From: an uncultured Muribaculaceae bacterium
Lineage (GTDB): Bacteria > Bacteroidota > Bacteroidia > Bacteroidales > Muribaculaceae
Direction: 5' to 3'
NCBI GenBank assembly: GCA_934555895.1
Contig: CAKTFH010000004.1
Span: 39,878-103,877 of the forward strand
DNA length: 64,000 nucleotides
Shown here: one piece after another, positions 44,819-52,843 of the stretch
How the letters are laid out: every line of letters begins with the position of its first letter
How positions within the stretch are numbered: position 1 is the stretch's first letter
The notes under the pieces: generated by a model
What the model saw: only the letters and a program-made list of their open reading frames with translations
Databases searched by the model: none
Told to the model about the DNA's origin: nothing
Program-made: the position numbers and the translations under genes

Positions 44819-46849
44819 ATGACCAATCACAAATTTCTGCGTGGATGTGCCGTTGCCGCTCTTTTGGGAGGCGTGGCGTTCACCTCGGCTGCGGCCGATG
44901 TGGAGAGTGTGAAGCGCCCGGTGCAGCTCACTGTCGAAAAAGATGTTCCTCTTCAGAAGCTTATGCTTGAAAAACTGCCTGCGGGCGCCATCAAGCCCGA
45001 AGGCTGGCTGCTGCGTCAGTGCGAATTGCAGCGCGACGGTCTCAACGGTCATCTCGGCGAGATTTCTGCGTGGCTCGACAAAAACAATAACGCATGGCTT
45101 GAGGAAGGCGGCGAACACGGCTGGGAGGAAGTGCCCTACTGGCTGCGCGGCTACAGCCATCTGGCTTATCTGCTCGACGACGAGGAGATGCTGAAGGAAA
45201 CGAAATTCTGGATCGACGCCGCTCTGGCATCGCAGAAGGAGAACGGATTTTTCGGTCCGGTTAACATGCGCGACGGCAAGACCGAGGTGTGGGCACAGAT
45301 GATTATGCTTTGGATTTTGCAGAACTGGTATGAATACACTGCCGACGAGCGTGTGCTGCCGTTCATGAAGAAATATTTCGAGTGGGAGATGGCTCAGCCC
45401 GACGACAAATTTCTGAAAGACTATTGGGAAAACTGTCGCGGCGGTGACAATATGTGGAGCGTGGTGTGGTACTACGGCAAGACCGGCGACACCTCGGTGC
45501 TCCCTCTCATCGAGAAGATACACCGTAACAATGCCGACTGCACCAACCCTGCGCGTCTACCTAACTGGCACAACGTGAACATCGCCCAATATTACCGCGA
45601 GCCTGCCGAAATGTACCTGCTCAACGGCGACAGCACCCTCATCCAGGCTTCGTATAACGTGCACGACCTCATCCGCCGCACCTTCGGACAGGTGCCCGGC
45701 GGCATGTTCGGCGCCGACGAGAACGCACGCATCGGTTATGTGGATCCCCGTCAGGGCACCGAGACCTGCGGCTTCGCCGAGCAGATTCTCAGCGACGGCG
45801 TGATGCTCGGCATCACAGCCGACCCCCAGTGGGCCGCCAATATGGAGGATGTGGCCTTCAATTCGTTTCCGGCCGCGATGATGCCCGACCTCAAGTCGCT
45901 GCGCTACATCACTTCGCCCAACCACACTGTGAGTGACTCAAAGAACCATCATCCCGGCATCGACAACCGTGGGCCGTTCCTCAACATGAACCCTTTCAGC
46001 AGTCGCTGCTGTCAGCATAACCACGGACTCGGATGGCCTTCGTTCACCCAGAGCCTGGCTTTCGCCACTCCCGACGGCGGCGTGGCATATGCAGTCTACG
46101 CTCCCAACAAGGCCACACTCAAGGTGGCCGACGGCAAGGAGGTGACCATCAGCGAGGATACCCGCTATCCCTTTGAGGATAAAATCACATTCAACATCAC
46201 CTCGGGCAAGAAAGCCGAGTATCCCATCTACTTCCTCATCCCCTCGTGGGCTGAAGGCGCTACTGTGGCAGTCAACGGCAAACCTGTAGGCACTCCCGTG
46301 GGCGGCGAGTATCTTAAAATCTACCGCAAATGGGGCAAGGGCGACAAGGTGGAGCTCACGCTGCCCATGCGTCTGACCGTGCGTCGCTGGCCCACCAACC
46401 AGAACAGCGCTTCGGTGAACTACGGTCCCCTTACCCTCTCGCTACGCATAGCAGAGGATTACAAGAAGGTCAACTCCGCCGAGGTGGCCATCGGCGACTC
46501 GCACTGGCAGCCCGGTGCCGACCCCGAGAAGTGGCCCACATATGAAATCTATGCCGCCTCGCCCTGGAACTACTCGCTCATCCTGCCCGAGAGCGACGAT
46601 GTGAGCTCGTTCACCGTGCGCCGCAAGCCGTGGCCTGCCGACAACCAGCCCTTCACCCTCGACGGTGTGCCTCTGGAAGTGACCGCTCTCGGCCGCATTA
46701 TCCCCTCGTGGGGAATCGACGACACCGGTCTCACCGGTGTGCTGCCTCCCGCCTCGGCCAAGCGCTCCGATGCAGTGAGCCCCGTAACACTCGTGCCCAT
46801 GGGCGCCGCACGCCTGCGCATCTCGGCATTCCCCACTTCCGAGAAATAA
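44819..46849 (+). CDS. Beta-L-arabinofuranosidase-type glycoside hydrolase (GH127, DUF1680)
   Basis: A 676-residue secreted enzyme with a signal peptide (about 1-31, ending SAAADVE). An (alpha/alpha)6 barrel covers roughly 60-430 and beta-sandwich domains follow. The zinc-thiolate active site of the GH127 family is visible: E315 and C317 in GTETCGFAEQ, and C397-C398 in SRCCQHNHG. In the characterised enzyme HypBA1 the first Cys of the CC pair is the nucleophile. This predicts release of beta-L-arabinofuranose, or a related sugar, from plant glycans or glycoproteins; the real substrate is untested. The ATG at 44819 gives the signal peptide. It stands alone, without a SusCD pair. Confidence 0.85.
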   Translation: MTNHKFLRGCAVAALLGGVAFTSAAADVESVKRPVQLTVEKDVPLQKLMLEKLPAGAIKPEGWLLRQCELQRDGLNGHLGEISAWLDKNNNAWLEEGGEHGWEEVPYWLRGYSHLAYLLDDEEMLKETKFWIDAALASQKENGFFGPVNMRDGKTEVWAQMIMLWILQNWYEYTADERVLPFMKKYFEWEMAQPDDKFLKDYWENCRGGDNMWSVVWYYGKTGDTSVLPLIEKIHRNNADCTNPARLPNWHNVNIAQYYREPAEMYLLNGDSTLIQASYNVHDLIRRTFGQVPGGMFGADENARIGYVDPRQGTETCGFAEQILSDGVMLGITADPQWAANMEDVAFNSFPAAMMPDLKSLRYITSPNHTVSDSKNHHPGIDNRGPFLNMNPFSSRCCQHNHGLGWPSFTQSLAFATPDGGVAYAVYAPNKATLKVADGKEVTISEDTRYPFEDKITFNITSGKKAEYPIYFLIPSWAEGATVAVNGKPVGTPVGGEYLKIYRKWGKGDKVELTLPMRLTVRRWPTNQNSASVNYGPLTLSLRIAEDYKKVNSAEVAIGDSHWQPGADPEKWPTYEIYAASPWNYSLILPESDDVSSFTVRRKPWPADNQPFTLDGVPLEVTALGRIIPSWGIDDTGLTGVLPPASAKRSDAVSPVTLVPMGAARLRISAFPTSEK

Positions 46850-46875
46850 AGCATATTAGCTGTATGTAATAATCA

Positions 46876-46917
46876 AGCCGCATATCCTCCGTTGTCGAGG
46901 GTGTGCGGCTTTGTTGC
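46876..46917 (+). terminator. Terminator after the GH127-type gene
   Basis: AGCCGCA at 46876-46882 pairs with TGCGGCT at 46904-46910. TTGTTG follows, so the T-run is weak. It overlaps the TTTG of the metK promoter. Confidence 0.6.
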
Positions 46918-46944
46918 ATATGTCGGGGGAATGTGGTAACTTTG
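46910..46944 (+). promoter_or_regulatory. Promoter of metK
   Basis: TAACTTTG at 46937-46944 fits TAnnTTTG. TTTG at 46910-46913 lies 23 bases upstream, slightly far. The predicted start near 46951 gives a leader of about 164 bases that includes the SAM-II riboswitch. Confidence 0.65.
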
Positions 46945-46950
46945 TGCCGC

Positions 46951-47063
46951 CTTTCCGGCTCTAATAGCAGTCGTCCGGTGAGGCTCCCTACATATTGTAT
47001 GCGGCGGAAGCGCCACTTTCCAGATGCTTCGCGCAGGGTCGTGAGACCCGGCTTATGCCGCCT
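46951..47063 (+). other. Structured GC-rich metK leader of unknown class
   Basis: This stretch between the promoter and the riboswitch can form several hairpins: GGCG/CGCC closed by GAAG (about 47002-47013), GGGTC/GACCC with a GTGA loop (about 47037-47050), and a long-range GCGGC/GCCGC pairing near 47000 and 47057. No known RNA family is recognised. It could be a separate element, a transcription pause structure, or an ordinary leader. Confidence 0.4.
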
Positions 47064-47111
47064 GTGGAAAAATTTGATTGCTTGCAACCACTTAAAAAAA
47101 TGCTAAAAAGA
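47064..47111 (+). promoter_or_regulatory. SAM-II (SAM_alpha) riboswitch upstream of metK
   Basis: The stretch matches the SAM-II consensus in order. P1 is GTGG (47064-47067) with CCAC (about 47088-47091). The L1 region contains ATTTGA and GCTTGCA, and the 3' strand is TTAAA then TGCTAAAAAG (47100-47110). The 3' strand ends four bases before the metK ATG at 47115, so ligand binding would mask the ribosome-binding region and lower MetK synthesis when S-adenosylmethionine is abundant. The in-frame ATG at 47100 lies inside the conserved 3' strand and is not the start. Confidence 0.85.
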
Positions 47112-47114
47112 CCC

Positions 47115-48431
47115 ATGAATTATCTTTTTACATCAGAATCGGTCTCCGAGGGACATCCCGATAAGGTGGCCGATCAGATTTCAGACGCCCTTGTAGATGA
47201 AATGCTTGCGCAGGACCCTTCGTCGAAGGTTGCTTGCGAGACACTTGTCACCACCGGCCAGGTGATACTCGCCGGCGAGGTGAAGAGCAAGGCGCAGGTC
47301 GATGCCGCCGGCGTGGCACGCCGTGTAATCAACTCCATCGGCTATAATCATTCGGCGCTGAAATTCGACGGCGACTCGTGCGGCGTGCTCAACGCCATCC
47401 ATTCGCAGAGTCCCGACATAAACCGCGGTGTGGAACGTGAGGCCGAGGAGGAGCAGGGTGCCGGCGACCAGGGCATGATGTTCGGCTACGCCTGCAACGA
47501 GACCCCTCTCTACATACCACTTACCGTGGCACTGAGCCATGCCATCCTCAAGGAACTGTCGAAAATACGCCGCGAGGAGAGTGCCATGACCTATGTGACC
47601 CCCTCGGGTGTGCGTAAATCGTATCTGCGCCCCGACGCAAAGAGTCAGGTGACAGTGGAATATGACGAACACAACCGCCCTCTGCGTGTGCACACAGTGG
47701 TGGTGTCGACCCAGCACGACGATTTCATCACGCCCACCGGTGACATGACCCAGACCGAGGCCGACGAGCGTATGCTCGAGGTGATACGCCGCGATGTGCA
47801 GGAGGTGCTTCTGCCTCGTGTGCGCAAGGCTCTGCCCGACGATGTGCGCGCCATCTGGCCCGATGACATAACACTCCATGTCAATCCCACCGGTAAGTTC
47901 GTTATCGGCGGCCCTCACGGCGACACTGGTCTTACAGGCCGCAAAATCATCGTCGACACATACGGAGGCCGCGGCGCCCACGGCGGCGGCGCGTTCTCGG
48001 GCAAGGACCCCTCCAAGGTCGACCGCTCGGCAGCCTATGCCGCACGCCATATAGCCAAGAATCTTGTGGCGGCCGGAGTGGCCTCGGAGGCGCTGGTGCA
48101 GGTGGCCTATGCCATAGGTGTGGCGCAGCCCGTGAGCCTGTATGTGAACACCCGCGGCACAGCCAAGGTGCCGATGACCGATGGCGAGATATCGCATATC
48201 GTTTCGAATATCTTCCCCATGACCCCCAACGCTATAGAGAAGCGCCTGAAACTGCGTGCCCCCATCTACCTGGAGACATCCACCTACGGCCACATAGGCC
48301 GTACCCCCCGCACCGTGGTCAAGGAGTTTACACGCCCCGACGGCACCACCTTCACTCGCGAGGTGGAGCTCTTCACATGGGAAAAGCTTGATTATGTGGA
48401 CCGTGTGCGCGAGGCTTTCGGGCTCGACTGA
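47115..48431 (+). CDS. metK: S-adenosylmethionine synthase
   Basis: A 438-residue enzyme making S-adenosylmethionine from methionine and ATP. The start MNYLFTSESVSEGHPDKVAD (1-20) contains the ATP-binding His and Asp. The K+-site region and GAGDQGMMFGYA-type signature are visible (here EEQGAGDQGMMFGYACNETP), and the second signature GGGAFSGKDPSKVDRS is complete. The length is somewhat above the 380-400 of many MetK proteins but normal for Bacteroidales. The start at 47115 places the SAM-II riboswitch directly upstream, implying feedback control by the product. Confidence 0.97.
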   Translation: MNYLFTSESVSEGHPDKVADQISDALVDEMLAQDPSSKVACETLVTTGQVILAGEVKSKAQVDAAGVARRVINSIGYNHSALKFDGDSCGVLNAIHSQSPDINRGVEREAEEEQGAGDQGMMFGYACNETPLYIPLTVALSHAILKELSKIRREESAMTYVTPSGVRKSYLRPDAKSQVTVEYDEHNRPLRVHTVVVSTQHDDFITPTGDMTQTEADERMLEVIRRDVQEVLLPRVRKALPDDVRAIWPDDITLHVNPTGKFVIGGPHGDTGLTGRKIIVDTYGGRGAHGGGAFSGKDPSKVDRSAAYAARHIAKNLVAAGVASEALVQVAYAIGVAQPVSLYVNTRGTAKVPMTDGEISHIVSNIFPMTPNAIEKRLKLRAPIYLETSTYGHIGRTPRTVVKEFTRPDGTTFTREVELFTWEKLDYVDRVREAFGLD

Positions 48432-48479
48432 GCCTGCGGACGCCATGATGCATAAAATGCTACAAAATGTGGCAATTGT

Positions 48480-48510
48480 TTTGATGTCAACGGAAAAAAA
48501 TGTATCTTTG
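48480..48510 (+). promoter_or_regulatory. Promoter of the PpiD-like gene
   Basis: TTTG at 48480-48483 and TATCTTTG at 48503-48510 are separated by 19 bases, a perfect fit. The leader of about 125 bases begins GC-rich and turns AT-rich before the ATG. Confidence 0.8.
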
Positions 48511-48641
48511 TGCGCTTAAAATGCCCCTCGCCATGCCCCGCTGCAGGCGCCACAGGCCCTGAACGAGCGCGGCGGAGAGGGCGTTGGTCAATCATTATCA
48601 GTGAAATAAATAAGAAAAATAATAAACGTTTGTCAAATTAA

Positions 48642-50711
48642 ATGTCAACACTCGAACAAATCCGCCAGAGGCCGATCCTTATCATTTCCATCTTGGGTCT
48701 GGCTCTTCTGCTGTTCATCCTTACGGCCGTTGACCGTCCGGGTGAGCTGTTCACCGACAGCCACACCGTGGCTGAAGTAGATGGTGAGAAAATTGATTAC
48801 ATGGATTTCCAGCGCCGCGTGGAGCAGCAGCAGGAACAGTTGCAGCAGCGCGGCTACACCAATGTAGATGCCGCTCAGGTGCAGGAATATGTGCTCCAGC
48901 AGATGCTCAATGAGACTCTGATGAAGAAGGAGTTCGACCGTCTCGGTCTCACTGTGACCGACGCAGAGCTTACTGAAGCTATGCTTGGCGCTACCCCCCA
49001 CCCCTATGTGAGCCAGATGGTGCAGGGCATGGGAGTGCCCTCGGCACAGATGCTCTACGACGCAGCATACAACCCCACTAAGGTAGGTGTGGATCCCCAG
49101 CAGACTCAGCAGTTCCAGACCGCATGGAACTCGCTTGAGAAAGACACCGAGCAGATGCTTCTCCAGCAGAAGTTCTTCGCCCTCTTCCAGGGTACCATCA
49201 ACGCCAACAAGCTTGACGCCAAGGATGTGTATGAGGCCAACGCCACCACCAACACTATTGCCTACGCCCGCAAGGACTTCGGTTCGCTCAACATCGACGA
49301 TTTCCCAGTGAGCGCCGATGAGATCAAGACACTCTACAACCAGGAGAAGAATCGCTGGCGCATGACCGAGCCCCGCTACATGCTCAACTATATTTCAGTT
49401 GACATCACACCTTCTACCGATGACCTTTCGGCCGCTCAGAAGGAGGTTGAAGATGCTATCGTAGGTCTCCGAATCAACCCCGGAACTGACGCCGTGAGCA
49501 GCAATTCCAAGTTCTATGTGAACCGCGTGAGCTCTCCCGCCTCGAGCCTTACTCCCATCATGCGTCGCGAGATACCGAAGATGGCCAAGGATTCCGTGGC
49601 TATGATTTCGTTCGTAGACAACCAGTACACCATCGCCAAGCTTCTCGATGTGACCACCTCGATTGACTCTGTTCGCCTTGATGTTGCCTTCATCGACGAG
49701 AACGCCGATGCCGACTCTATCATCGGTCTGCTCAACACCGGTGCCAAGGCAGGTGACCTGGCCGAGGCTATCGTGCAGCATCAGGACAGCATGTGGGTTT
49801 CGCTTCTCGCTCCCGGCATGGCAGCCATGAAAGATGAGCTCATCTCAGCTCAGACCGGCACATACTTCAAGCCCACCAATAACAACGGCAACGCCGGTAT
49901 GGTAGTGCGTGTGGCACAGCGCAAGGAGCCCGTGCAGGTTTACGATGTAGCTGAGATCACTTACGATGTAGTGCCCTCGTCGGCCACCATCAACAAGCTC
50001 ACCAGCGACCTCCGCAACTATATCACGACCAACAACACCGCCGACGCCTTCACAAAAGAGGCCGGCAACGCAGGCTATCAGCCTCTGCCCGCCACTGTGA
50101 CTCCCTCGAGCCTCAGCGTGAACGGTCTGGAAGACAGCCGTGGCGCCGCCAAGTGGGCCCTCTCGGCCAAGAAAGGCACTGTGTCGGATATCTTCACCAA
50201 CGACCGCGACTCGCGTCTGCTCGCCGTGGCTCTCACCGATGTCTACGAAGGTGACTATGAGCCCGCTTCGAGTGAGGCTGTAAGCAACTACCTCACCGGC
50301 AAAATACGCAACCGCAAGATGGCCGAGAAGCTCGTAGCCGACTATCAGGGCAAGGGCAAGACTGTTGCTGACTATGCTACCGCTATGGGTGTGAGCGCTG
50401 ATACAACTCAGGTGACCTTCGGTCAGGGTTATGTGCGCAACTTCCCCATGAATGAGTCGAACCTCATTGCTAACGTTTCCGTTGCAAAGCCCGGTCAGGT
50501 TGTAGGTCCTATCGCCCTCAATAATTCTGTGGTAGTATTTACTGTTACCGATCAGAAGAAGAGTGGTCGTGAATTCAATTTCGATTCTGACGCTATGACA
50601 TTTAATCAGCGTGAGGGCGCCATGTCGTTCCAGCGCGCAATGCCTATGATTCTTCTTGGCAACAAGAAGATTGACAATCGCATTCAGAAATTCTACAGCG
50701 ACCGCCAGTAA
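48642..50711 (+). CDS. PpiD/SurA-type periplasmic folding factor (peptidylprolyl isomerase family)
   Basis: A 689-residue protein anchored by one N-terminal helix (about 13-29) with the bulk in the periplasm. The first domain is SurA_N/PpiD-like (about 40-190: VAEVDGEKIDYMDFQRRVEQ). Middle and C-terminal parts are parvulin-like in layout but divergent. PpiD-type proteins help newly exported proteins fold as they leave the Sec channel. Isomerase activity is uncertain because the parvulin active-site residues cannot be placed with confidence. Codon use is biased to few synonymous codons, suggesting high expression. Confidence 0.85.
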   Translation: MSTLEQIRQRPILIISILGLALLLFILTAVDRPGELFTDSHTVAEVDGEKIDYMDFQRRVEQQQEQLQQRGYTNVDAAQVQEYVLQQMLNETLMKKEFDRLGLTVTDAELTEAMLGATPHPYVSQMVQGMGVPSAQMLYDAAYNPTKVGVDPQQTQQFQTAWNSLEKDTEQMLLQQKFFALFQGTINANKLDAKDVYEANATTNTIAYARKDFGSLNIDDFPVSADEIKTLYNQEKNRWRMTEPRYMLNYISVDITPSTDDLSAAQKEVEDAIVGLRINPGTDAVSSNSKFYVNRVSSPASSLTPIMRREIPKMAKDSVAMISFVDNQYTIAKLLDVTTSIDSVRLDVAFIDENADADSIIGLLNTGAKAGDLAEAIVQHQDSMWVSLLAPGMAAMKDELISAQTGTYFKPTNNNGNAGMVVRVAQRKEPVQVYDVAEITYDVVPSSATINKLTSDLRNYITTNNTADAFTKEAGNAGYQPLPATVTPSSLSVNGLEDSRGAAKWALSAKKGTVSDIFTNDRDSRLLAVALTDVYEGDYEPASSEAVSNYLTGKIRNRKMAEKLVADYQGKGKTVADYATAMGVSADTTQVTFGQGYVRNFPMNESNLIANVSVAKPGQVVGPIALNNSVVVFTVTDQKKSGREFNFDSDAMTFNQREGAMSFQRAMPMILLGNKKIDNRIQKFYSDRQ

Positions 50712-50733
50712 TCGGGCGATTGCTTCAATAAAT

Positions 50734-50775
50734 AGTTATCCCCGCTGCAAGCCATGGCTTGCAGCGGGGATAACT
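50734..50775. terminator. Perfect 21-bp palindrome after the PpiD-like gene
   Basis: The 42 bases are exactly self-complementary about 50754.5. The stem is long and GC-rich in the middle (CCCCGCTGCAAGCC). Flanks are AT-rich, with GTTTA on the right and AATAAATA to the left, so it can act in both directions although no long T-run follows. Confidence 0.7.
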
Positions 50776-50780
50776 GTTTA

Positions 50781-50811
50781 GCTAAGATAGCTAAAGTGGC
50801 TAAGATAGCTA
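50781..50811. repeat. Two 13-bp direct repeats, GCTAAGATAGCTA
   Basis: Identical copies at 50781-50793 and 50799-50811, five bases apart (18-base period). A shorter related TAGCT follows. They lie between the palindrome and the tRNA terminator. No function is recognised. Confidence 0.7.
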
Positions 50812-50847
50812 TGGTAGGTCTCATAGCTGCTTTAGGGGGCTTGCCCA

Positions 50848-50885
50848 CAAAAAAACTCCCGGAGGCCGCGATGCGGCTCCGGGAG
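50848..50885 (-). terminator. Terminator of the tRNA-Asn pair
   Basis: On the minus strand CTCCCGGAGCCGC pairs with GCGGCCTCCGGGAG (one bulged base), followed by TTTTTTT. It starts four bases after the 3' end of the distal tRNA. Confidence 0.85.
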
Positions 50886-50889
50886 CAAG

Positions 50890-50963
50890 CGCTTCAGGAT
50901 GGGCTTGAACCAACGACCCCCTGATTAACAGTCAGGTGCTCTAACCAACTGAGCTACTGAAGC
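50890..50963 (-). tRNA. tRNA-Asn (GTT), distal copy
   Basis: A 74-base cloverleaf: acceptor GCTTCAG/CTGAAGC, D stem GCTC/GAGC, anticodon loop CTGTTAA with anticodon GTT, and T loop GTTCAAGC. The discriminator base is G and CCA is not encoded. It is identical to the copy at 51033-51106, with 69 bases between, and both are followed by one terminator. Confidence 0.95.
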
Positions 50964-51032
50964 ATTGGTGTTAATTTCATAGCTTAAGACAAAGGAGTGT
51001 GTGCTCTTCTTTATCTGATCTAATAAGTTTGG

Positions 51033-51106
51033 CGCTTCAGGATGGGCTTGAACCAACGACCCCCTGATTAACAGTCAGGTGCTCTAACCAACTGAGCTAC
51101 TGAAGC
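51033..51106 (-). tRNA. tRNA-Asn (GTT), proximal copy
   Basis: Same 74-base sequence as the copy at 50890-50963, anticodon GTT, with no encoded CCA. It is the first gene of the two-tRNA transcript that starts near 51164. Confidence 0.95.
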
Positions 51107-51170
51107 ATTAATTGCAATATCTTGCCGAAGCAACCGTTTCATGCAAGCCACCCCTCCGGGTTTTGCGTTG

Positions 51171-51178
51171 CAAAATTA
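51171..51178 (-). promoter_or_regulatory. -7 promoter element of the tRNA-Asn pair
   Basis: The minus strand reads TAATTTTG. A GTTG lies upstream near the -33 position. Predicted start near 51164, 58 bases before the first tRNA. Confidence 0.65.
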
Positions 51179-51281
51179 CGCTTCTTTTTTGAGTTGTGCA
51201 ACTTTTTTACGTAAATTTTTCCACTCATCTTTACACCGGAATGTTGAGGGAATGCGGGATTTAACATAGTCTGCTTGAAAT

Positions 51282-51305
51282 CAGTGCCATTTGGCACTGG
51301 TTTTT
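51282..51305 (+). other. Perfect hairpin with T-run upstream of the transglutaminase-like gene
   Basis: CAGTGCCA (51282-51289) and TGGCACTG (51292-51299) are perfect complements with a two-base centre, followed by GTTTTTA. No gene on this strand ends nearby. It lies about 20 bases upstream of the -7 element, so it may be an operator over the -33 region, or a terminator that stops read-through from upstream. Confidence 0.5.
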
Positions 51306-51319
51306 ATGTGAAGTAGAGG

Positions 51320-51327
51320 TATCTTTG
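51320..51327 (+). promoter_or_regulatory. -7 promoter element of the transglutaminase-like gene
   Basis: TATCTTTG fits TAnnTTTG. TTTG at 51290-51293 is 26 bases upstream, further than usual. The leader to the ATG is about 25 bases. Confidence 0.6.
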
Positions 51328-51358
51328 TGGGTGAAACCAATAGATAAACTCCAATAAG

Positions 51359-52543
51359 ATGTTACGATTCCTTAAATCTTTTATGGCTCTCGCCGGTCTG
51401 TGCCTCTCTTTTATGGCGCTTGCAAAGTCAGACGAGACTTACATGGTATACGGCCATGTGGCGGATTTTGATACCCATGCGCCCCTTTATAAAGCCAAGG
51501 TCTATTTTTATGACGGTAATCAGGCACTTGTCGATTCAATGGTTGTCGACCGAACGGATATGAACTATAAAGAGGGCGGCTTCATGTGCAATTCGGGAGT
51601 GTTTCCCGCCGGGCATTATTTCCTGAATATAGTTCATCCCGGCTACTGCTCGCCCATGATTCCGTTTGAGCTTTCCAATCATAACCCGCTTCCGACTCTG
51701 TTTCTAAAGAAACTTCCCGCCGACGGCGAGAAACCGGAGCAGGAGTATGCCTGGGAGCCCACGATGCTGGAAGTGCTCAAGTCATCGCCGGCCTATGCCC
51801 GCGATACGGCGAGAACGGAAAGATTTGAGTATGCCCTCCCTTCCGACTCGATGCTCACGCAGACCCGTAAGGAGTTCCATCTCGACAGCGTGGCCGGCGA
51901 CGGCGACGACATTAGCAGGATAAAGAATCTGCTTTACTGGGTGCACGACAACATAAAGCATAACGGGAGCAACGGAGTGCCGGAAGGCGCATGTTCGCTC
52001 TCAAACATATATCATGCCTCGAAAAAGAACGATTGCGGCTACAACTGCCGCGTGCTCGCCATAGCACTTGCTGAGGCATATCTGTCAGTAGGCATCCCGG
52101 CCAGATATCTCACATGCCAGCCGAAAGCGTGGGATACCGACGCCGATTGCCATGTGATATGTATGGCATGGAGTGATTCGCTCGGCAAATGGGTGTGGGC
52201 CGACCCAACTTTCGCTGCATATGTGACCGACGAGCGCGGGCTGCTGCTCCATCCGGGCGAAGTGCGCTACCGTCTGCAGCACGATATGCCTCTGACTTTG
52301 AACCCCGATGCCAACTGGAATCATGAGGTGATTCAGACCAAGGAAGATTACCTCGAGGACTATATGGCCAAGAATCTTTATATACTCTCGGCCAACATGC
52401 TTCAGCAGGCCGAACCCGAGGGACCGGGCAGCTATCAACATCATCAGGGCTGGCATGCGGCTCTTGTGCCGCAGAAGACAAAATATTCAAACGCCTGGAT
52501 AGTGACCACCGATGAGGATTGGTTCTGGCAGGCTCCCCGCTGA
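51359..52543 (+). CDS. Secreted transglutaminase-like protein
   Basis: A 394-residue exported protein with a signal peptide (about 1-22, ending MALAKSD). An N-terminal beta-sandwich of carboxypeptidase-regulatory type follows (YGHVADFDTHAPLYKAKVYF). The transglutaminase-like core (about 190-300) has the catalytic Cys in KKNDCGYNCRVLAIALAEAY, the His in DADCHVICMAWSD and the Asp in WADPTFAAYV, in the expected order, so it may be an active peptidase or amidase. The substrate is unknown. It is monocistronic and has its own terminator. Confidence 0.85.
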   Translation: MLRFLKSFMALAGLCLSFMALAKSDETYMVYGHVADFDTHAPLYKAKVYFYDGNQALVDSMVVDRTDMNYKEGGFMCNSGVFPAGHYFLNIVHPGYCSPMIPFELSNHNPLPTLFLKKLPADGEKPEQEYAWEPTMLEVLKSSPAYARDTARTERFEYALPSDSMLTQTRKEFHLDSVAGDGDDISRIKNLLYWVHDNIKHNGSNGVPEGACSLSNIYHASKKNDCGYNCRVLAIALAEAYLSVGIPARYLTCQPKAWDTDADCHVICMAWSDSLGKWVWADPTFAAYVTDERGLLLHPGEVRYRLQHDMPLTLNPDANWNHEVIQTKEDYLEDYMAKNLYILSANMLQQAEPEGPGSYQHHQGWHAALVPQKTKYSNAWIVTTDEDWFWQAPR

Positions 52544-52577
52544 CCGCCCGGAGCCTATTCAGGAGACTGTGATTTAC

Positions 52578-52616
52578 AGAAGCGATGTGTCGTGAGCAGG
52601 CGCATCGCTTCTTTTT
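52578..52616 (+). terminator. Terminator of the transglutaminase-like gene
   Basis: AGAAGCGATG at 52578-52587 pairs perfectly with CATCGCTTCT at 52603-52612, followed by TTTT. The 300-base gap 52544-52843 holds only this hairpin and the sdhC promoter and leader. Confidence 0.85.
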
Positions 52617-52683
52617 GCGCCGTTTTTGGAAGAATGATTAATGAAATAATTCCTTAATTGTTGTGAAGTGTGGGATATTTGAG

Positions 52684-52691
52684 TAATTTTG
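52684..52691 (+). promoter_or_regulatory. -7 promoter element of the sdhCAB operon
   Basis: TAATTTTG fits TAnnTTTG, with GTTG at 52660-52663 as a near -33 element (20-base spacer). The start is near 52698. The leader of about 146 bases has GC-rich dyads (GCGCGGC/GCGCGGCC region). Confidence 0.65.
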
Positions 52692-52843
52692 CAAAAGATA
52701 AGCCACATGTGCGCGGCTCCGATGCGCGGCCGTGTGTGCTGCCATGAATTTCATACGTCTCTGTCGGTATGCCAACGCACCGGCAAGCAAACACTGCGAA
52801 GCGAAAACTTACTAACAAACTATAACTTAAAAATCAAACATTT

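Noticed and set aside
46951..47063. Cobalamin riboswitch in the metK leader
   Set aside because: CCGGTGAGG and GAGACC fragments resemble parts of the class, but the order and the conserved core are missing.
46995..47114. N-terminal extension of MetK to a TTG at 46995 or ATG at 47100
   Set aside because: The extension would run through the structured leader and the SAM-II riboswitch; the conserved MetK start is at 47115.
47181..48446. 421-codon minus-strand frame opposite metK
   Set aside because: metK is unambiguous on the plus strand and has a promoter and riboswitch; the antisense frame has no family features.
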